Origin: Aquipseudomonas ullengensis
GTDB lineage: Bacteria > Pseudomonadota > Gammaproteobacteria > Pseudomonadales > Pseudomonadaceae
Direction of reading: 5' to 3'
Assembly (NCBI RefSeq): GCF_014174475.1
Contig: NZ_JACJUD010000003.1
Coordinates: 434,001-498,000, forward strand
DNA: 64,000 bases
Below the pieces are notes generated by a model. It ran no database searches. It saw only the letters and a program-made list of their open reading frames with translations, and was not told the DNA's origin. Below, in pieces: positions 62,536-64,000 of the stretch (positions are counted from its first letter, which is position 1; every line of letters begins with the position of its first letter). Both the position numbers and the translations under genes were made by a program.

Positions 62536-63564
62536 TCACACGTCCTCGCGCAGGCCGACCATGGCGCCACGCGCCCAGCGCGCGCTGACCCGCTGGCCCG
62601 GCTGCACTGGCGCATCGCCTAGCTGCCATTGGTTGTTGGCCTGGCTGACGCAGAAGTTCTGGCCGTTCTCCAGCTGGATCTCGAAGCGGGTCGAGGCGCC
62701 CTGGTACTGGATGTCGTGGAGCAGGCCGCTGACTTCCACTTCGTCGCTGCCCAGCGCTTCGCCATTGCCCAGGCGGGTGTGCTCCGGACGGATCGATACC
62801 GGCAGCGGCGAGCCGTTGATCTGCGCGGCCAGCTCGCCCTTGAGCACGTTGCTGGTGCCGACGAACTCGGCCACGAACGGGGTGGCTGGCTTCATGTAGA
62901 GGTTGCGCGGAGTGTCGACCTGCTCGATGCGGCCCTTGTTGAACACCGCCACGCGGTCCGACATGGACAGCGCTTCGCTCTGGTCGTGGGTGACGAAGAT
63001 GAAGGTGATGCCGAGCTGGCGCTGCAGCTTCTTCAGCTCGCTCTGCATTTGTTCACGCAGCTTGAGGTCGAGGGCACCGAGCGGCTCATCGAGCAGCAGT
63101 ACCCGCGGGCGGTTGACCAGGGCGCGGGCCAGGGCCACGCGCTGACGCTGTCCGCCGGACAGTTGCGCCGGTTTGCGCACGCCGTAGCTGCCGAGGGCGA
63201 CCATGCCCAGGGCTTCCTCGGCGCGGGCCAGGCGTTCGGACTTGCCGACGCCCTTGACCTTGAGGCCGTAGGCGACGTTGTCCAGCACGTTCATGTGCGG
63301 GAACAGGGCGTAATCCTGGAACACCGTGTTGACGTCGCGACGGTAGGGCGCAAGGCCCACGGCCTCCACGCCATGAATACGAATGGAGCCAGCGCTGGGC
63401 TGCTCGAAGCCGGCGATCAGGCGCAGGCAGGTGGTTTTGCCCGAGCCGGACGGGCCGAGCATGGAAAAGAATTCGCCATCCTGGATGTCGATGGACACCC
63501 GGTCGACGGCTTTGACGTCGCCGAACGCGCGGGACACATCGGTAAATTGCACTGCAAGGGTCAT
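62536..63564 (-). CDS. Polyamine-type ABC transporter ATPase (YdcT/PotA-like)
   Basis: The 342-aa ATPase has Walker A GPSGSGKTTCLRL near residue 37, the Q-loop VFQDYALFPHM, the signature LSGGQRQRVALARAL near 135, Walker B VLLLDEPLGALD near 155 and the H-loop FVTHDQSEAL. A C-terminal TOBE/OB domain starts near residue 240 (VSIRPEHTRLG). The ATG at 63564 is chosen because it starts the first beta strand; upstream frame is repeat sequence. Confidence 0.93.
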   Translation of the reverse strand: MTLAVQFTDVSRAFGDVKAVDRVSIDIQDGEFFSMLGPSGSGKTTCLRLIAGFEQPSAGSIRIHGVEAVGLAPYRRDVNTVFQDYALFPHMNVLDNVAYGLKVKGVGKSERLARAEEALGMVALGSYGVRKPAQLSGGQRQRVALARALVNRPRVLLLDEPLGALDLKLREQMQSELKKLQRQLGITFIFVTHDQSEALSMSDRVAVFNKGRIEQVDTPRNLYMKPATPFVAEFVGTSNVLKGELAAQINGSPLPVSIRPEHTRLGNGEALGSDEVEVSGLLHDIQYQGASTRFEIQLENGQNFCVSQANNQWQLGDAPVQPGQRVSARWARGAMVGLREDV

Positions 63565-63687
63565 TTCAATCGCTCCAGGATAAAAGCCATCCACCACCGC
63601 CTCGCCCGGGTTGGGTTTGCCGACACAAGACGGGAGAGTCGGTGGTGGATGTACAACGGTGAACAGCTGCGGCGGATCTGCCGCAGC

Positions 63688-63774
63688 GTAGGGTGGATCG
63701 GGGCGCGTAGCTGGCGCTCTATCCATCCACCGGCGAGGCCGGTTGGTGGACGAAAAAAGCGTCGTCCACCCTAC
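63688..63774. repeat. Palindromic GTAGGGTGGAT repeat
   Basis: GTAGGGTGGAT at 63688 faces GTCCACCCTAC ending at 63774, with internal ATCCATCCACC and GGTTGGTGGA arms. Related to 4585-4614. Together with the REP pair it fills most of the 372-base gap between the binding-protein and ATPase genes. Confidence 0.65.
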
Positions 63775-63803
63775 GAATACGGCTAGACGATCATCGCTAA
63801 GGC

Positions 63804-63875
63804 TGTAGGAGCCAGCTTGCTGGCGATCCGCTCTTGCTGGCGTACAGCAGCATCGCCAGCAAGCTGGCTCCTACA
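63804..63875. repeat. REP pair (GTAGGAGCCAGCTTGCTGGC)
   Basis: Inverted TGTAGGAGCCAGCTTGCTGG units with a 26-base spacer, between the binding protein gene and the ATPase gene of the polyamine transporter. Confidence 0.87.
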
Positions 63876-63936
63876 GGTGAGGGCGGCGGTACTGATACTG
63901 ATCGCGCAGTCGCCCGCACCTCACCCACTTAGCGAG

Positions 63937-64000
63937 TTATCTGCCACCCATGATGGCGATGTAGTCCTGGGTCCAGCGGCTATAAGGCACGTACTTGCCA
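63937..64000 (-). CDS. Polyamine ABC transporter binding protein, C-terminal end only
   Basis: The last 20 codons read GKYVPYSRWTQDYIAIMGGR and then stop. This resembles the C terminus of YdcS-like polyamine-binding proteins, and the gene is upstream of the ATPase as expected. The rest is beyond the window, so the assignment rests on this tail and context. Confidence 0.65.
   Translation of the reverse strand, partial: GKYVPYSRWTQDYIAIMGGR

Overview
The window is high-GC bacterial chromosome that reads as a Pseudomonas species of the P. aeruginosa / P. mendocina / P. alcaligenes breadth. Gene content supports this: a complete alginate operon, dauBAR arginine racemisation genes, ohr/ohrR, mltF-purL and guaBA in the order I recall from P. 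aeruginosa, and many Pseudomonas-type intergenic palindromes of the GTAGGAGCCAGC kind. No rRNA, tRNA, CRISPR array, phage module or transposase gene was found.

Layout. 1-18.4 kb is housekeeping: leuA (3' end outside the window) with a leucine-rich leader ORF, an MscS-type channel, a GST, an M23 peptidase, xseA, a zinc-ribbon protein of unknown role, guaB-guaA, a Tat-type multicopper oxidase with tadA, mltF, purL, a double CDGSH-like protein and a YqfO/NIF3-like protein. 18.5-25 kb is more accessory: two related MITE-like repeats, ohr/ohrR, a PsiE-like membrane protein, a DUF3649-PepSY-DUF3325 iron-uptake-associated cluster ending in a decayed EamA transporter, and an SDR gene. 25-42.1 kb is the alginate operon, transcribed leftward from a promoter with an AlgU-like core and an exact AlgR motif: algD, alg8, alg44, algK, algE, algG, algX, algL, algI, algJ, algF, algA. 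42.4-48.4 kb holds yaaA, a DmeF-type metal exporter, a PIN-PhoH ATPase, moaCDE and an arginine-type binding protein. 48.4-51.3 kb is dauR-dauA-dauB. 51.4-58.5 kb holds a CoA transferase, yaeQ, a small ferredoxin-fold-type protein, recJ and then an insertion-prone segment (secreted beta-helix protein, LapG-like protease, fungal-type cytosine deaminase). 59.2-64 kb is a polyamine (YdcSTUV-like) ABC transporter with gamma-aminobutyraldehyde dehydrogenase.

How genes cooperate. AlgD and AlgA make GDP-mannuronate and its precursors. Alg8/Alg44 polymerise it. AlgK, AlgX, AlgG, AlgL and AlgE carry it through the periplasm and outer membrane, and AlgI/J/F with AlgX acetylate it. DauA/DauB convert D-arginine to L-arginine under DauR, and the nearby binding-protein gene carries the same operator-like dyad as dauB.

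Most notable observations: (1) a 266-bp fold-back element with perfect terminal inverted repeats and a TA duplication sits in the 3' end of alg44; removing it in silico restores a short tail and a stop next to the algK ribosome-binding site. (2) Two further, diverged copies of the recJ 3' terminus lie downstream of recJ, each after an accessory gene, as if the recJ end were a recurrent insertion site. (3) A 27-bp dyad with identical spacing lies in front of both dauB and the binding-protein gene. (4) The CDGSH protein carries a second site in which cysteine replaces the histidine ligand. All names rest on reading the translations and on remembered family features; no database search was possible.
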